A DNA stretch of 58,687 nucleotides from Chromatiaceae bacterium (GCA_007693535.1 REDK01000123.1:1-58687), one strand, 5' to 3'. Shown: positions 25,340 to 35,012, numbered from the stretch's first letter. Translations and numbers: made by a program. Notes: a model not told the origin generated them from the sequence alone.

Positions 25340-26233
25340 TCACCCGGCCGCGGCAGCCCCAACGGCCGGTGGGAAGCAGTCGGCCAGGCCGTCGGCCAGG
25401 GTCGGATAACGCAGCTTGACCCCCAGTTCTTCCACCAGGCGGCGATTGCTCAGACGGCGCGACTCCTGCAGATAAGACAGCATGCCGGCCGAGACCTGCC
25501 CGGCGGCGGACTCCAGCGGAATGGTGGGCGGTCGCGGCAGGCCGGCCGCATCGGCCACCTGAAAGAAATAATCGGTCATCGTGCTCGGATGGCCATCGGC
25601 AACGTTGTACACCGCCCCGGTATGGGCCCGCTCCATCGCCGCCTCGCAGACCTGCACCAAGTCGTCGGCGTGGATGCGATTGGACCAGGGGGCCTGATCC
25701 GGGGTCACCACCGGCTGGGCGCTACGAATCCGCGCCAGCGGCAGGCGGTCGCAGGCGTAAATGCCGGCCACCCGCAGAATAACCAGTTCGCCGCCGGTTC
25801 CGGACCAGGCCTGTAGCTGCCGTTCCGCATCCAAGCGACGGTGGGAGCGTTCCGCCGCTGGGCGCAGCGGCCAATCCTCGTCCACCCAGGCGCCACCGCA
25901 GTCGCCATAGACCCCGGTGGTCCCCACGTACAGGATGCGCCGCGGTGGTCCAGCGACGGCAAAGGCCGCTAGCAGGTTGGCGGTGAGCGGATCGGTGGCG
26001 CCGGTCGACGGCGGTGGGGCCAGGTGAAAGACCCTCGTGCCGGCGCTGTCGAGGCGCGCCAGGGTCGCCTCGGCAAGCGGCGCGGTCAGGTCGAGCTGGA
26101 GCGGCTCGGCGCCGGTCGCGGCAACCGCCGCCGTACTGGCCGCCGAGCGCACCACCCCGACCACCCGCTCGCCCCGCGCAACATAGGCACGGGCCAAGGC
26201 CTGACCAATGTAACCGCACCCGATGATCAACAT
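25340..26233 (-). CDS. NAD(P)-dependent SDR-family epimerase/reductase
   Basis: This 297-residue cytoplasmic protein is an extended short-chain dehydrogenase-like enzyme. It begins MLIIGCGYIGQALARAY, the Rossmann glycine motif, followed by LYVGTTGVYGDCGG, which matches the active-site SxVYG region of the YeeZ-type group, and WSNRIHADDLVQVCEAAM, the usual binding-face block. The catalytic YxxxK is not obvious, as in other YeeZ-like members. The substrate is unknown; nucleotide-sugar epimerase activity is only the family default. It diverges from the ferredoxin reductase gene. Confidence 0.82.
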   Translation of the reverse strand: MLIIGCGYIGQALARAYVARGERVVGVVRSAASTAAVAATGAEPLQLDLTAPLAEATLARLDSAGTRVFHLAPPPSTGATDPLTANLLAAFAVAGPPRRILYVGTTGVYGDCGGAWVDEDWPLRPAAERSHRRLDAERQLQAWSGTGGELVILRVAGIYACDRLPLARIRSAQPVVTPDQAPWSNRIHADDLVQVCEAAMERAHTGAVYNVADGHPSTMTDYFFQVADAAGLPRPPTIPLESAAGQVSAGMLSYLQESRRLSNRRLVEELGVKLRYPTLADGLADCFPPAVGAAAAG

Positions 26234-26495
26234 ACCGCTTCCCCGTGCTTGGATTGCTGCGGGCCCGACTGCCGGCTAGCCGCCGCGCGTGGCCGCGGGG
26301 ATGTCCCCGCCGCCCCTGAATGCCACAATGGGGCCGATCGGCAGCGCGCGCGACCGCCAGCACCCGCCCGGTCGATCGCCCGGCCAATGACCCGGCGAGA
26401 CGCGCGATGCGCTTTTCGCCCGGGCATCAGTAAGGCCGACCGCGGCCCCAGCGCGACCCCGTCACTGCCTTCGCGAGCGATCAGGATTTCATCTC

Positions 26496-27515
26496 ATGTC
26501 CTTTACCGTCCAGACCCAGCCCGCCGACAGCCGCTTTCGCGTTGCCTCGGAGCAGACCATCCTCGCGGCTGCCCTCGCCCAGCACGTGCGCCTGCCCTAT
26601 GGCTGCCGCAACGGCACCTGCGGCAGTTGCACCGCCGAGCTGCTGGAGGGCGAAGTCAGCTATCCCAGCGGCAAGACCCAGGCCCTGGCCGGGCAGCGCG
26701 CCGGCGCCTGCCTGACCTGTCAGGCCCATCCGGCAACGGACCTAGTGCTGCGGGTAGCCGAACTGGAGACCGGCAACCTGCCGGTGCGCATCCTGCCCTG
26801 TCGGGTCGCCGAGAAGACCATGCTCAATCACGACGTGGTCCGGCTGCGCCTGAAGCTACCGGACAACCAGCGACTGCAGTTCCTGGCCGGACAATATCTC
26901 GACTTCATCCTGCGCGATGGCCGTCGGCGCGCCTTCTCGATCGCCAGCGCCCCGCACGACGACGAACTGATCGAACTGCATATCCGCCGGGTCCCGGGCG
27001 GCACCTTCACCGATCAGGTCTTCGCTGAACTGGAAGAGCGTGCGATCCTGCGCATCCAGGCCCCGCTCGGCACCTTCGTACTGCGGGAGCACTCCGACCG
27101 CCCGCTGCTGTTCGTCGGCGGCGGCACCGGCTTCGCCCCGCTGAAGGCGATGATCGAGCATGCCCTACACACCGGTATCCAGCGCCCGATGCACCTGTAC
27201 TGGGGGGTCCGTGCGCGCCGCGACCTCTATCTGCCCGACCTGCCCGCGCAATGGGCGGCGGCACATCCTCATGTCCATTATGTGCCGGTGCTCTCGCAAC
27301 CGGATGCCGACTGGGATGGACGCACTGGCTATGTCCACGAGGTAGTGGCTGCCGACCATCCCGACCTGGCCGACTACGATGTCTACCTCAGCGGGCCGCC
27401 GGCCATGGTCGAGGCCGGGCGCAGCCGCTTCGAGGCCATTGGCCTGAGCCTGGACCACATGTTCTCGGACGCCTTTGAGTTCGCCGCCGACAGCACCGTC
27501 GCGCGCGGCCAATAG
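26496..27515 (+). CDS. 2Fe-2S ferredoxin-NAD(P)H flavin reductase
   Basis: The 339-residue protein combines an N-terminal plant-type ferredoxin domain (residues 1-90; cysteines in YGCRNGTCGSC and later LTCQ) with a ferredoxin-NADP reductase module: RAFSIASAPHDD binds flavin and FVGGGTGFAPLKAMIEHA binds nucleotide. It probably passes electrons from NAD(P)H through flavin and the cluster to an oxygenase or other acceptor, like the reductases of phenol hydroxylase or of CDP-6-deoxyglucose synthesis. No partner enzyme is next to it; the downstream small gene and treZ give no hint. It may serve the P450 at 17350, but that is only a guess. Confidence 0.88.
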   Translation: MSFTVQTQPADSRFRVASEQTILAAALAQHVRLPYGCRNGTCGSCTAELLEGEVSYPSGKTQALAGQRAGACLTCQAHPATDLVLRVAELETGNLPVRILPCRVAEKTMLNHDVVRLRLKLPDNQRLQFLAGQYLDFILRDGRRRAFSIASAPHDDELIELHIRRVPGGTFTDQVFAELEERAILRIQAPLGTFVLREHSDRPLLFVGGGTGFAPLKAMIEHALHTGIQRPMHLYWGVRARRDLYLPDLPAQWAAAHPHVHYVPVLSQPDADWDGRTGYVHEVVAADHPDLADYDVYLSGPPAMVEAGRSRFEAIGLSLDHMFSDAFEFAADSTVARGQ

Positions 27516-27529
27516 CCAGCGGCCACCAG

Positions 27530-27955
27530 ATGAATCCCTGCACACGCCACGCGCTCCGCAATCAAATGCCCCTACCAGCCGACACCAGCCCCACGCCACC
27601 GGCGCAACCGGTGCCGCTCATCGATCTCAGTCAGCACGTCAACTTGGCGCGCGGCCTGATCACCCGCCTACTGACCGGCCTGCTCGGACCGGTGACCCTG
27701 GAGCAGGACTTCTACCGCGAATGGAACGGCTGCTGGAAGGCCCGCGTGACCCTGAGCGGGACGGTCAGCGGCCGCCTGGAATTCACCCTGCTCGCTACCC
27801 CCGGCGGCGGCCTGCTGGCCCTGCCGCGCCCGCTGCCGGAGCGTTGGCGCACCGAGATCGGCATCGAGGCCAGCGACGGCACCTGCTGGACGCTCGACGA
27901 CGCCGGCCACCTGACTCCATTCCCACCGCCAGCGACTGGACCGACCAACGGATGA
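27530..27955 (+). CDS. Conserved-looking hypothetical protein before treZ
   Basis: I do not recognise this 141-residue protein. The core (residues about 30-130) reads as a compact alpha/beta unit: an amphipathic LIDLSQHVNLARGLITRLL helix, then DFYREWNGCWKARVTLSG and strands such as GRLEFTLLATPGGGLLAL. There is no signal peptide or membrane segment. Its stop overlaps the treZ start as ATGA, so the two are translationally coupled, and it lies 14 bases after the reductase gene. A role linked to trehalose or glycogen metabolism is inferred from that coupling only. Confidence 0.6.
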   Translation: MNPCTRHALRNQMPLPADTSPTPPAQPVPLIDLSQHVNLARGLITRLLTGLLGPVTLEQDFYREWNGCWKARVTLSGTVSGRLEFTLLATPGGGLLALPRPLPERWRTEIGIEASDGTCWTLDDAGHLTPFPPPATGPTNG

Positions 27956-29811
27956 GTTGCACCCGCGCCCATCCCATGCCCTTCGGCGCCGAGGTCCAAC
28001 CAGCCGGCGGCGGCGTGCGCTTCCGGCTATGGGCGCCGGCAGCGGCGCGCATCGACCTGCTGCTCGACCAGGGCCGCGGCGAAGAGGCGCTGGCGATGTC
28101 GGCCGGGGCCGATGGCTGGTTCGAGCTGACTGTCCCCGCCGCCGGCCCCGGTCAGCATTATCGCTACCGCATCGACGGTGGGCTAGCGGTGCCGGACCCG
28201 GCCAGCCGCTTTCAGCCCGACGATGTGCACGGCCCCAGCGAGATCATCGACCCGCGCACCTTCTGCTGGGCGGACGACGACTGGCGCGGCCGGCCCTGGG
28301 CCGAGGCGGTGATCTACGAGCTGCATGTCGGCAGCTTCAGCCCGAGCGGCGACTATGGCGGCATCGAGCGCCGACTGGATCATCTAGTGAACCTGGGCAT
28401 CACCGCCCTTGAGCTGATGCCCATCGCCGACTTTCCGGGCCGGCGCAACTGGGGCTACGACGGCGCCCTGCTGTTCGCCCCGGAGGCCGGCTATGGCCGC
28501 CCGGAGAACCTCAAGCACCTGGTTCAGGCCGCCCACCGGCGCGGTCTGATGGTCCTGCTGGACGTGGTCTACAACCACTTCGGACCAGAAGGCAATTACC
28601 TGCACTGCTACGCGCCCCAGTTCTTTCATCCCGACCGCCATACCCCCTGGGGCGCCGCCATCGCTTTCGACGGCCCCCGATCCCGTTGGGTACGTGAATT
28701 CTTCATCCACAACGCCTGCTACTGGCTGCAGGAGTATCACCTCGACGGTCTGCGCCTGGATGCGGTGGACCGGATCATCGATACCCGTCAGCCCGATCTG
28801 TTGGATGAACTGGCCACGCGCGTGCGGCAGACCCTGGGCCAGGACGCGCAACCGGCGCGATTGATCCATCTGATCCTGGAGAACGACCACAATCAGGCCC
28901 GCCGCTACCAGCGCGATGCCGAGGGCCGTCCGCGCCACTACACCGCGCAATGGAACGACGACTGGCATCATGCCTGCCATGCCCTGCTCACTGGCGAGGA
29001 TGACGGCCCCTACCAGGACTTCGCCGCCGCGCCGCTGACCTGGCTAGCGCGGGCCAGCGCCGAGGGCTGCGCCTATCAGGGCGAACGCTCAGCCTTCCGC
29101 GACGGGCGCCCGCGCGGGGAACCCAGTGCCACCCTGCCGCCGCTGGCCTGGGTGAACTTCCTGCAGAATCACGATCAGGCCGGCAACCGCGCCTTCGGCG
29201 AGCGCCTGCATCAATTGATCGAGCCCGCCGCGATGGATGCTGCGCTGGCCCTGCTGCTCCTCGCACCCGCCCCACCGCTGCTGTTCATGGGCCAGGAGTT
29301 CGACGCCCCCGGCCCCTTCCTGTTCTTCTGCGACTTCGGCCCTGACCTGGCCGCTGCGGTGTGCGACGGGCGCCGCCGCGAATTCGCCCGCACCGCCCGC
29401 TTTGCCGACCCGGCCAGCCGCGCGCGCATCCCCGACCCCAATGCCGAGGAGAGCTTCCGGCGCTCCTGCCTGGACTGGGATGCCATGGACCGTCCCGCCG
29501 GCCGCCACCGGCTGGCCTGGCATCGCCAACTGCTGGCCCTGCGCCGGCGCCACCTCCAGCCCCTGCTCGCCCAGATCCGACATGGTGGGCGCTATCGCAA
29601 CATCGGCGACCGGGGGCTTCTGGTGGACTGGACATTGGACGACGAACGCCGGCTGCAGGTGCGCGCCAATCTTGGCCCCGCCCCCTTACCGCTGCCGGCC
29701 GACGTCCCGCCGCTCAGACAGGATCAGGTCCTGTTCGCCCATCCGGCTGCTGTCAGTGCGCTGACGCACCTGCCCCCCTGGAGCGTCTGCTGGGCGCTCG
29801 GAGCGGACTGA
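27952..29811 (+). CDS. treZ: Malto-oligosyltrehalose trehalohydrolase (TreZ)
   Basis: TreZ (GH13) releases trehalose from the maltooligosyl-trehalose made by TreY. The 619-residue protein has an N-terminal CBM48-like domain (GGVRFRLWAPAAARID), the barrel with EAVIYELHVGSFSPSG, DVVYNHFGPEGNYLHC, the nucleophile region YHLDGLRLDAVDRI, the acid/base region IHLILENDH and FLQNHDQAGNRAFGERL. The ATG at 27952 overlaps the upstream stop as ATGA; the frame is open further upstream, but that part is not homologous. No treY is in the window. glgA faces it, so the pair may link glycogen and trehalose pools. Confidence 0.93.
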   Translation: MSCTRAHPMPFGAEVQPAGGGVRFRLWAPAAARIDLLLDQGRGEEALAMSAGADGWFELTVPAAGPGQHYRYRIDGGLAVPDPASRFQPDDVHGPSEIIDPRTFCWADDDWRGRPWAEAVIYELHVGSFSPSGDYGGIERRLDHLVNLGITALELMPIADFPGRRNWGYDGALLFAPEAGYGRPENLKHLVQAAHRRGLMVLLDVVYNHFGPEGNYLHCYAPQFFHPDRHTPWGAAIAFDGPRSRWVREFFIHNACYWLQEYHLDGLRLDAVDRIIDTRQPDLLDELATRVRQTLGQDAQPARLIHLILENDHNQARRYQRDAEGRPRHYTAQWNDDWHHACHALLTGEDDGPYQDFAAAPLTWLARASAEGCAYQGERSAFRDGRPRGEPSATLPPLAWVNFLQNHDQAGNRAFGERLHQLIEPAAMDAALALLLLAPAPPLLFMGQEFDAPGPFLFFCDFGPDLAAAVCDGRRREFARTARFADPASRARIPDPNAEESFRRSCLDWDAMDRPAGRHRLAWHRQLLALRRRHLQPLLAQIRHGGRYRNIGDRGLLVDWTLDDERRLQVRANLGPAPLPLPADVPPLRQDQVLFAHPAAVSALTHLPPWSVCWALGAD

Positions 29812-29996
29812 ACCTCGCGACCATTGGCCGCGTCTCGCGAATGAAGCGCCGCCTCGTGAAACGCCTGCGACACCTCGGCCAGACGCCATTGCGACGACCG
29901 CTCCTGGGCGCGGGCGCAGCTCGCCGAGTTTCGCGAGCTTGCGCGCCGCCTCGGACGGCGCAGATCTGCGGTGCAGTTTGGCGACGCGGTTGCGGC

Positions 29997-31463
29997 CTAT
30001 GCCCGGATGTGGTTGTAGATATCGATGTAGTGCTGGCCAGGATGGTTCCATGAGTTGTCCTGGCGCATGCCATTGCTGCGCAGTTGCCGAAAGTATTCCG
30101 GAAAGCGGTACCAGAGGCCGATGGCGCGACTGAGGGCGGATTCCAGGCCGTCGTAGGTGAGATCGTCGAAGACATAGCCGTTGCGCTGCTCGAACGGCCG
30201 TTCGCTGTAGTTGGCGTCGAAGACGGTATCGGCCAGCCCGCCAACCCGCCGCGCTACTGGGACGCAGCCGTATTTCATCGCGATCATCTGGGTCAGACCG
30301 CAGGGCTCGTAGACGCTGGGGATCACGATGATGTCGGAGCCGGCGTAGATGAGATGCGCCAATTCCTCGTTGTAGCCCAGTTCCAGATGACAGTCGGGGC
30401 TGCCTTCCATCTCGTGTTTGATGCGCCAGAATTCGGCGTTGACCGCCGGGTCGGGGGCGCTGCCGAGCAGGACAAACTGACAGCCCTGGGCCAGGCTGTA
30501 GTAGATGGCGTGGCGGATCAGTTCTACCCCCTTCTGCTTGTCCAGGCGGCTGACCACCGCTACCAGCGGCTTGAAAACGTCGGTGAGGCCGACCCGCTGG
30601 CGCAACGCGACCTTATTGAGGGCCTTCGTGGGTAGACTGTCGACCGTGTAATTGGCGGGGATCAGCGGGTCGATCTCGGGGTTCCAGGTGCTGTAGTCGA
30701 TGCCGTTGAGCACGCCGCCGAACTTGCGATCATGGGTCTGCAGCACCCCCTGCAGGCCCATGCCCTGATCGGTGTGCTGGATCTCCCAGGCGTAGCGCGG
30801 CGAGACCGTGGTGACGAAATTGGAGAACACGATGCCGCCCTTCATCAGGTTGACCTCGTGCGGATTGCTTGGGCTGAGCATCCGCTCCGGGGTCATGAGC
30901 CGACCCACGTCGAGACGGTTCATGTGCAGAATGTGGGGGCCGGTCCAGCCCTGATGGCCGACATTGTGCAACGAATAGCAGACGCGCGAATGCCCCATGC
31001 CGAGGCCGGTATAGACCTCGAACAGCAGCACCGGGATCAGTCCGGTTTGCCAGTCATTGCAATGGATCAGGTCCGGCCGTTTGCCGGATTTCAGCAGGAA
31101 CTCCATGACCGCCCGCGAAAAAAATGCGAAGCGATCGTTGTCATCGGCGTCGCCGTAGATCGTACCGCGATTGAAGAAGCCGTGCTGGGAATGGGGATCG
31201 ATGAAGAAGCACTTCAGGCCGTCGGCCTCGCCGTATTCCACGTTGCAGCGGATGGCGATATCGTAGAAGGGCACCCACAGGTCGCGGTAGACGGTATGCA
31301 TGCCCCAGATCCGATCGTAGCGCAGGCAGTCGTATTTCGGCAGGATGATCTCCACCGAATTGCCCCGGATGGCCAGCTCCCGCGACAGCCCCTGGACGAA
31401 GTCCCCGAGGCCACCGGCCTTTGCGATCGGGGCGCATTCGGAACTGACCATGACGATGTGCAT
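29997..31463 (-). CDS. glgA: Glycogen synthase (GlgA)
   Basis: GlgA extends alpha-1,4-glucan using ADP-glucose. This 488-residue GT5 enzyme starts MHIVMVSSECAPIAKAGGLG with the KxGGL motif that contacts the donor. The C-terminal domain has PLVAVVSRLDKQKG and IPSVYEPCGLTQMIAMKYG, the family's E..GLT motif. Length is normal. Purple bacteria store glycogen in the light, so the gene fits the phototrophic setting. The ATG at 31463 is preceded by GAGGAAG. A perfect 9-bp hairpin lies just upstream of that ribosome binding site. It is convergent with treZ. Confidence 0.95.
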   Translation of the reverse strand: MHIVMVSSECAPIAKAGGLGDFVQGLSRELAIRGNSVEIILPKYDCLRYDRIWGMHTVYRDLWVPFYDIAIRCNVEYGEADGLKCFFIDPHSQHGFFNRGTIYGDADDNDRFAFFSRAVMEFLLKSGKRPDLIHCNDWQTGLIPVLLFEVYTGLGMGHSRVCYSLHNVGHQGWTGPHILHMNRLDVGRLMTPERMLSPSNPHEVNLMKGGIVFSNFVTTVSPRYAWEIQHTDQGMGLQGVLQTHDRKFGGVLNGIDYSTWNPEIDPLIPANYTVDSLPTKALNKVALRQRVGLTDVFKPLVAVVSRLDKQKGVELIRHAIYYSLAQGCQFVLLGSAPDPAVNAEFWRIKHEMEGSPDCHLELGYNEELAHLIYAGSDIIVIPSVYEPCGLTQMIAMKYGCVPVARRVGGLADTVFDANYSERPFEQRNGYVFDDLTYDGLESALSRAIGLWYRFPEYFRQLRSNGMRQDNSWNHPGQHYIDIYNHIRA

Positions 31464-31839
31464 GCGGTGGCTTCCTCGTTGGAGCCGGCCGCGCGGCGGC
31501 CGGCGATGCAGAATTCAGGGCCGAATCAGCTCGACACTGGCTGAGGCCGATCCTGACAGAAACCGGAGCGGAGCGGCACTGCCGGCAGCGATGGGGCCGG
31601 GATGATGGCGATCTGCCGCCGGCGCGGCCAGCCCCGGTCGCCCGACGGACCGCCGTTCGGATGCATCGGGGTCGGCCGCAGGCGCTGCTGCTCGGGGAAC
31701 TACCCGAAGTCGGGCAGGGCCGCCGGGATTATACGCGCAGAGCCAGTCGGCGTAGGCTTGGGGTCTCCGGTCGTGCGGCCGGCCGGGCCAGCGCGCCCGC
31801 GCAGCGAGACTTCCAGCTTCACCACCAGAGGGCCCCCGA
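31464..31839. promoter_or_regulatory. Divergent spacer with glgA leader hairpin
   Basis: This 376-base region separates divergent glgA and the ABC1 kinase gene and holds no credible gene. At 31484-31504 a perfect 9-bp GC-only inverted repeat (GCCGGCCGC / GCGGCCGGC) with a 3-base loop lies about 20 bases upstream of the glgA start, just before its ribosome binding site. It could slow or time glgA translation. Clear promoter hexamers were not found by eye. Confidence 0.55.
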
Positions 31840-33459
31840 ATGGCTGCCGACGATCTTGCCCGCCGTTATGCCGATGCCGCCCGCCTATGGGAAGACGCCT
31901 TGGGCGCGGCCGGTGCGGTGCTGACCCGCGCCGCGCATCGCGCCGGGCTGGAAACCCGCGACCTCTGGTACCACGCTGAGATGACCGATGGTGCACTGGC
32001 CGCGCGGGTCGGCGACCTGGCCCGCTCGCAGGCCTCGTTGTGGGCGACCGCCTCGCTCTCGGCGCTGGAATTGCTCGGGCGCGCCCATCCGCTGGGCGGA
32101 CTGGCGGCGATGACTGCGGCCTTCGCCCCGTTGCCCCAGGGGCCCTCCTCGGTGGCACCGGCGGCGCGCGCCGGGGTGCTCGGGGTGGTGGCCTCAGAAC
32201 TCTGGCTGGGGTATGCGGTACTGCGAGAGCGCGCGCGCTGGGCGCCTGGGCTGGTGCAACCGGCAGACTGGGCACTGCAGCACCGGCGCGGGGCCGGGCG
32301 CGTGCTGGATGCCGCCAACAGCCTGGGCGGCAGTCTGATCAAGGCCGCTCAGTTCGCCTCAACCCGCCCGGACCTGTTGCCGCCGGCCTATACCGAGGCC
32401 CTGGCCAGCCTGCAAGACCGAGTGCCGCCGCAACCCTGGCCGGTGATCGAACAGGTGTTGACGCGGGAATTGGGACGACCGCCGCTGGAGGTATTCGCCG
32501 AGATCGACCCCGAGCCGCTGGCGGCGGCCTCGATCGCCCAGGTCCATCGGGCACGCCTGAACAGCGGGCGCTGGGTGGCGCTGAAGATCCAGTACCCAGG
32601 CATCGGCGCCCTGATCGAGACCGATCTGGCGGCATTGGAGGCGATCATCGAGATGATCGGACGGCTGGAGCCGGCAGTGCAGCTTCGCCCGATCCTCGAC
32701 TATCTGCGTTGGACCCTGCCGCTGGAGCTGGATTTTCGCCGCGAAGCGGCCGCCGCGGCCGCACTGCGCGAGACCGTCGGCCAGCACGACTGGGTGCTCA
32801 TCCCGGAGGTGATCGCTGGCCTCAGCAGCGAACGGCTGCTGGTCAGCGAACTGGTGGAGGGCATCAAGATCAGCGATCGCGCCGGACTGATCGCTGCCGG
32901 CATCGACCCGGCCGCGGTGGCACGGCGGCTGGTACAGGCCTATGCGGAGCAACTGTTTCAGCATCGCGTGTTCCATGCCGATCCGCACCCGGGCAACCTG
33001 TTTGTTCAACCAGGGGTCACCGGACCCGATGCTGGGCCGGTACTAGTGCTGCTCGATCATGGCCTCACCACCCGGTTGGCCGACGACCTGGTGGACGCGC
33101 TGGGCCAGGCCACCGCCGCCCTGCTGCAGGGGGACCTGCCGGCCCTGGCCGATACCCTGCGCGGGCTGGGGCTGACGCTGGATGCAGCACTGGATCTCGA
33201 CACCCTGCGCTGGCTGCTGGGGCTGTTGCTGGGGGGGCAGCACCTGGCGGCCCTGGGAGGCACCGGCGACGCCGCGGCGGCACCCGATGCAGCTCGACTC
33301 GGGCTGCAACTGGGCACCCGCATTGGCGAGTTGCGCGCGGATCTCCTGCTGGTCGGGCGCGGGATCGGCCTGATCGACGGCCTGGTGCGACAACTCGCCC
33401 CCGAACTCGACAGCCTGGAGATCATCGCCGACAGCGCTCTGGCTGCCGCTGGCGATTGA
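31840..33459 (+). CDS. ABC1 (AarF/UbiB-like) atypical kinase
   Basis: This 539-residue protein belongs to the ABC1/UbiB atypical kinase family, linked to ubiquinone and other isoprenoid-lipid metabolism. The kinase core starts near residue 150: GGSLIKAAQFASTRPDLLP, EPLAAASIAQVHRARL with the Ala-rich nucleotide loop, RWVALKIQYPG with the conserved lysine, and HADPHPGNLF with metal and catalytic residues. The KxGQ signature appears as KAAQ, a change at the glycine. The first about 145 residues are Ala-rich helices not typical of UbiB. No C-terminal membrane helix pair is obvious. The gene is monocistronic. Confidence 0.88.
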   Translation: MAADDLARRYADAARLWEDALGAAGAVLTRAAHRAGLETRDLWYHAEMTDGALAARVGDLARSQASLWATASLSALELLGRAHPLGGLAAMTAAFAPLPQGPSSVAPAARAGVLGVVASELWLGYAVLRERARWAPGLVQPADWALQHRRGAGRVLDAANSLGGSLIKAAQFASTRPDLLPPAYTEALASLQDRVPPQPWPVIEQVLTRELGRPPLEVFAEIDPEPLAAASIAQVHRARLNSGRWVALKIQYPGIGALIETDLAALEAIIEMIGRLEPAVQLRPILDYLRWTLPLELDFRREAAAAAALRETVGQHDWVLIPEVIAGLSSERLLVSELVEGIKISDRAGLIAAGIDPAAVARRLVQAYAEQLFQHRVFHADPHPGNLFVQPGVTGPDAGPVLVLLDHGLTTRLADDLVDALGQATAALLQGDLPALADTLRGLGLTLDAALDLDTLRWLLGLLLGGQHLAALGGTGDAAAAPDAARLGLQLGTRIGELRADLLLVGRGIGLIDGLVRQLAPELDSLEIIADSALAAAGD

Positions 33460-33495
33460 CCTGAATGCGGATCGAAGGACAGCGCGGCAGTGCGC

Positions 33496-34578
33496 TCAGC
33501 GGCCGCGGGAGGCAGCCAGATGCGCCCGTTTCTCGAGGTACATGGCCGCATCGGCACAAGCGAGCAGGTCTTCCGGGGGCTCGTCGCCGGCGCGCCCGAA
33601 CGCCAGCCCGATGCTGGCCCCCACCCGCAGGTGCAGGCCCTTGAGCCGCAGCGGGGCCTGCAGCCGGGCCTTGATCTGGCGCCGGGCCTGGTACGCCGGG
33701 GCCGCCGTGGGCAGGTCCCGCAGGACCAGCACGAACTCATCGCCACCCAGCCGGGCGACGGTGTCGGTGCTGCGCACGCTGCGCTCCAGCCGCCGGGCAA
33801 CGATTCGCAACACGCTGTCGCCGACGGCATGCCCGTGCTGGTCGTTGATGGGTTTGAACCCATCCAGGTCGATCATCAGCACCGCCACCAGATGACCGCG
33901 CGCGGCGGCATTGGTCAGGGCCGCGTGCAAACGGTCGAACAGCAGCACCCGGTTGGGCAGGCCGGTGAGGGCATCGTGCTCCGCCATAAAGCGCGCCTGC
34001 TGCAGGGCGGCGAGTTGCTGGCCGATGTCGTTGTAGACGGCGACGCCGAGATCCTCGCCGCTGCTATCGCGCAGAGTATGCAATGGCCGCTCGGCATCGG
34101 CCAGGGTGCGGGGCATCGCGGCATGCTTGCGGAGCAGATCGCGCTGGAGGTCGGTGATCTTCTGGGCGGTGCCAGTCCGTTCCCGTTGCAGACCCTGCAG
34201 TTCGGCGATGTCGAATTCGGCCACGATCAGCAGTTCCCCCCCGCGGCGGAAGACCTGGGCACGCAGGGAGCGCGTGTCACGATCGCTGTCGCCGACACTG
34301 AGGCAACCGCTGAAGACGAGCCCGTCGCCAGCGCTGCTGCTGAGCCGGGCCAGACCCGGGTTGACCAGATAGTCGCCGCGGGGACGGTCGGGCTGCTCGC
34401 CGCCGAGCAGGGCATGCATGCCGCGGTTGAGCCAGAGCACCTCGCCGGTCAAGCGGAAGCGACCCACGGCCAGGGCCAGGCTATTGCTGAGCAGGGACAG
34501 GAGGTCGTCCTGCCAGGGGCCAGGGTCGCCAGCGGCGGTCCAGGGGCCGGGAGCCGCAGGCAGGTCGTTGTTGTTCAT
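33496..34578 (-). CDS. Diguanylate cyclase with N-terminal PAS-like sensor
   Basis: This 360-residue protein makes cyclic di-GMP. Residues 25-125 resemble a PAS-like sensor (no recognisable ligand motif), residues 125-200 are helical linker, and the GGDEF domain runs from about 200 with DALTGLPNRVLLFDRL, MIDLDGFKPINDQHGH and ARLGGDEF at 276-282. The active-site GGDEF is intact and an RxxD inhibitory site (RSTD, 269-272) sits at the usual distance, so feedback by c-di-GMP is expected. There is no membrane segment, so it senses something in the cytoplasm. No EAL partner is near. Confidence 0.92.
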   Translation of the reverse strand: MNNNDLPAAPGPWTAAGDPGPWQDDLLSLLSNSLALAVGRFRLTGEVLWLNRGMHALLGGEQPDRPRGDYLVNPGLARLSSSAGDGLVFSGCLSVGDSDRDTRSLRAQVFRRGGELLIVAEFDIAELQGLQRERTGTAQKITDLQRDLLRKHAAMPRTLADAERPLHTLRDSSGEDLGVAVYNDIGQQLAALQQARFMAEHDALTGLPNRVLLFDRLHAALTNAAARGHLVAVLMIDLDGFKPINDQHGHAVGDSVLRIVARRLERSVRSTDTVARLGGDEFVLVLRDLPTAAPAYQARRQIKARLQAPLRLKGLHLRVGASIGLAFGRAGDEPPEDLLACADAAMYLEKRAHLAASRGR

Positions 34579-35012
34579 GGTGGATCATGGTTCCGGCGTC
34601 CGACACCGCTCAGCTGCTGTGCGTCGTGATTGTCCTGTCGGGTCCGTTCCCTGCCGGAAGGCCTGGCACCGTGGGGCGGATTGGTGCCACGGCGACTGTG
34701 CGTTGGGTGCGACGGCGCACGGCCGCTTCGATGAAGACGGACTGGTTCGAACCCGACCAGACCGGCACCGCGTTGCACGCACCGCCCCAGGCGGCCCACC
34801 GAGGAGAGCGGCGAGAAACTCCTGGTCGAGGGCCTTCAGGCTAGCCAGGGCCGGGCTGGCTGACAGCCGACTGGCGACGTCGGGGATCGGTTCAGGGACG
34901 GGATCGGGGCCGAATCGGCGCCGGCGCGGTGCGATGCTCAGTCGGAGGGCCCTGCCTTGCTGGCCATGGGGTCGGAGCCAGGGCGGACAGGCATGCTCAG
35001 GCGGCATCGCCG
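34579..35012. other. Gene-free spacer
   Basis: These 434 bases lie between two minus-strand genes. Several frames stay open because of the high GC content, but none resembles a protein family or carries a convincing ribosome binding site. No strong terminator or tandem repeat is visible. Confidence 0.5.

Noticed and set aside
27475-27951. Upstream extension of the treZ frame
   Set aside because: The translated part is Arg/Pro-rich and overlaps the 27530 gene; TreZ homology begins after the ATGA overlap.
29919-29938. Hairpin between treZ and glgA as an intrinsic terminator
   Set aside because: The 6-bp stem (GCTCGC/GCGAGC) is not followed by a T-run on either strand.
34743-34758. GGTTCGAACCC, resembling a tRNA T-arm
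   Set aside because: No matching acceptor, D or anticodon stems could be built around it.
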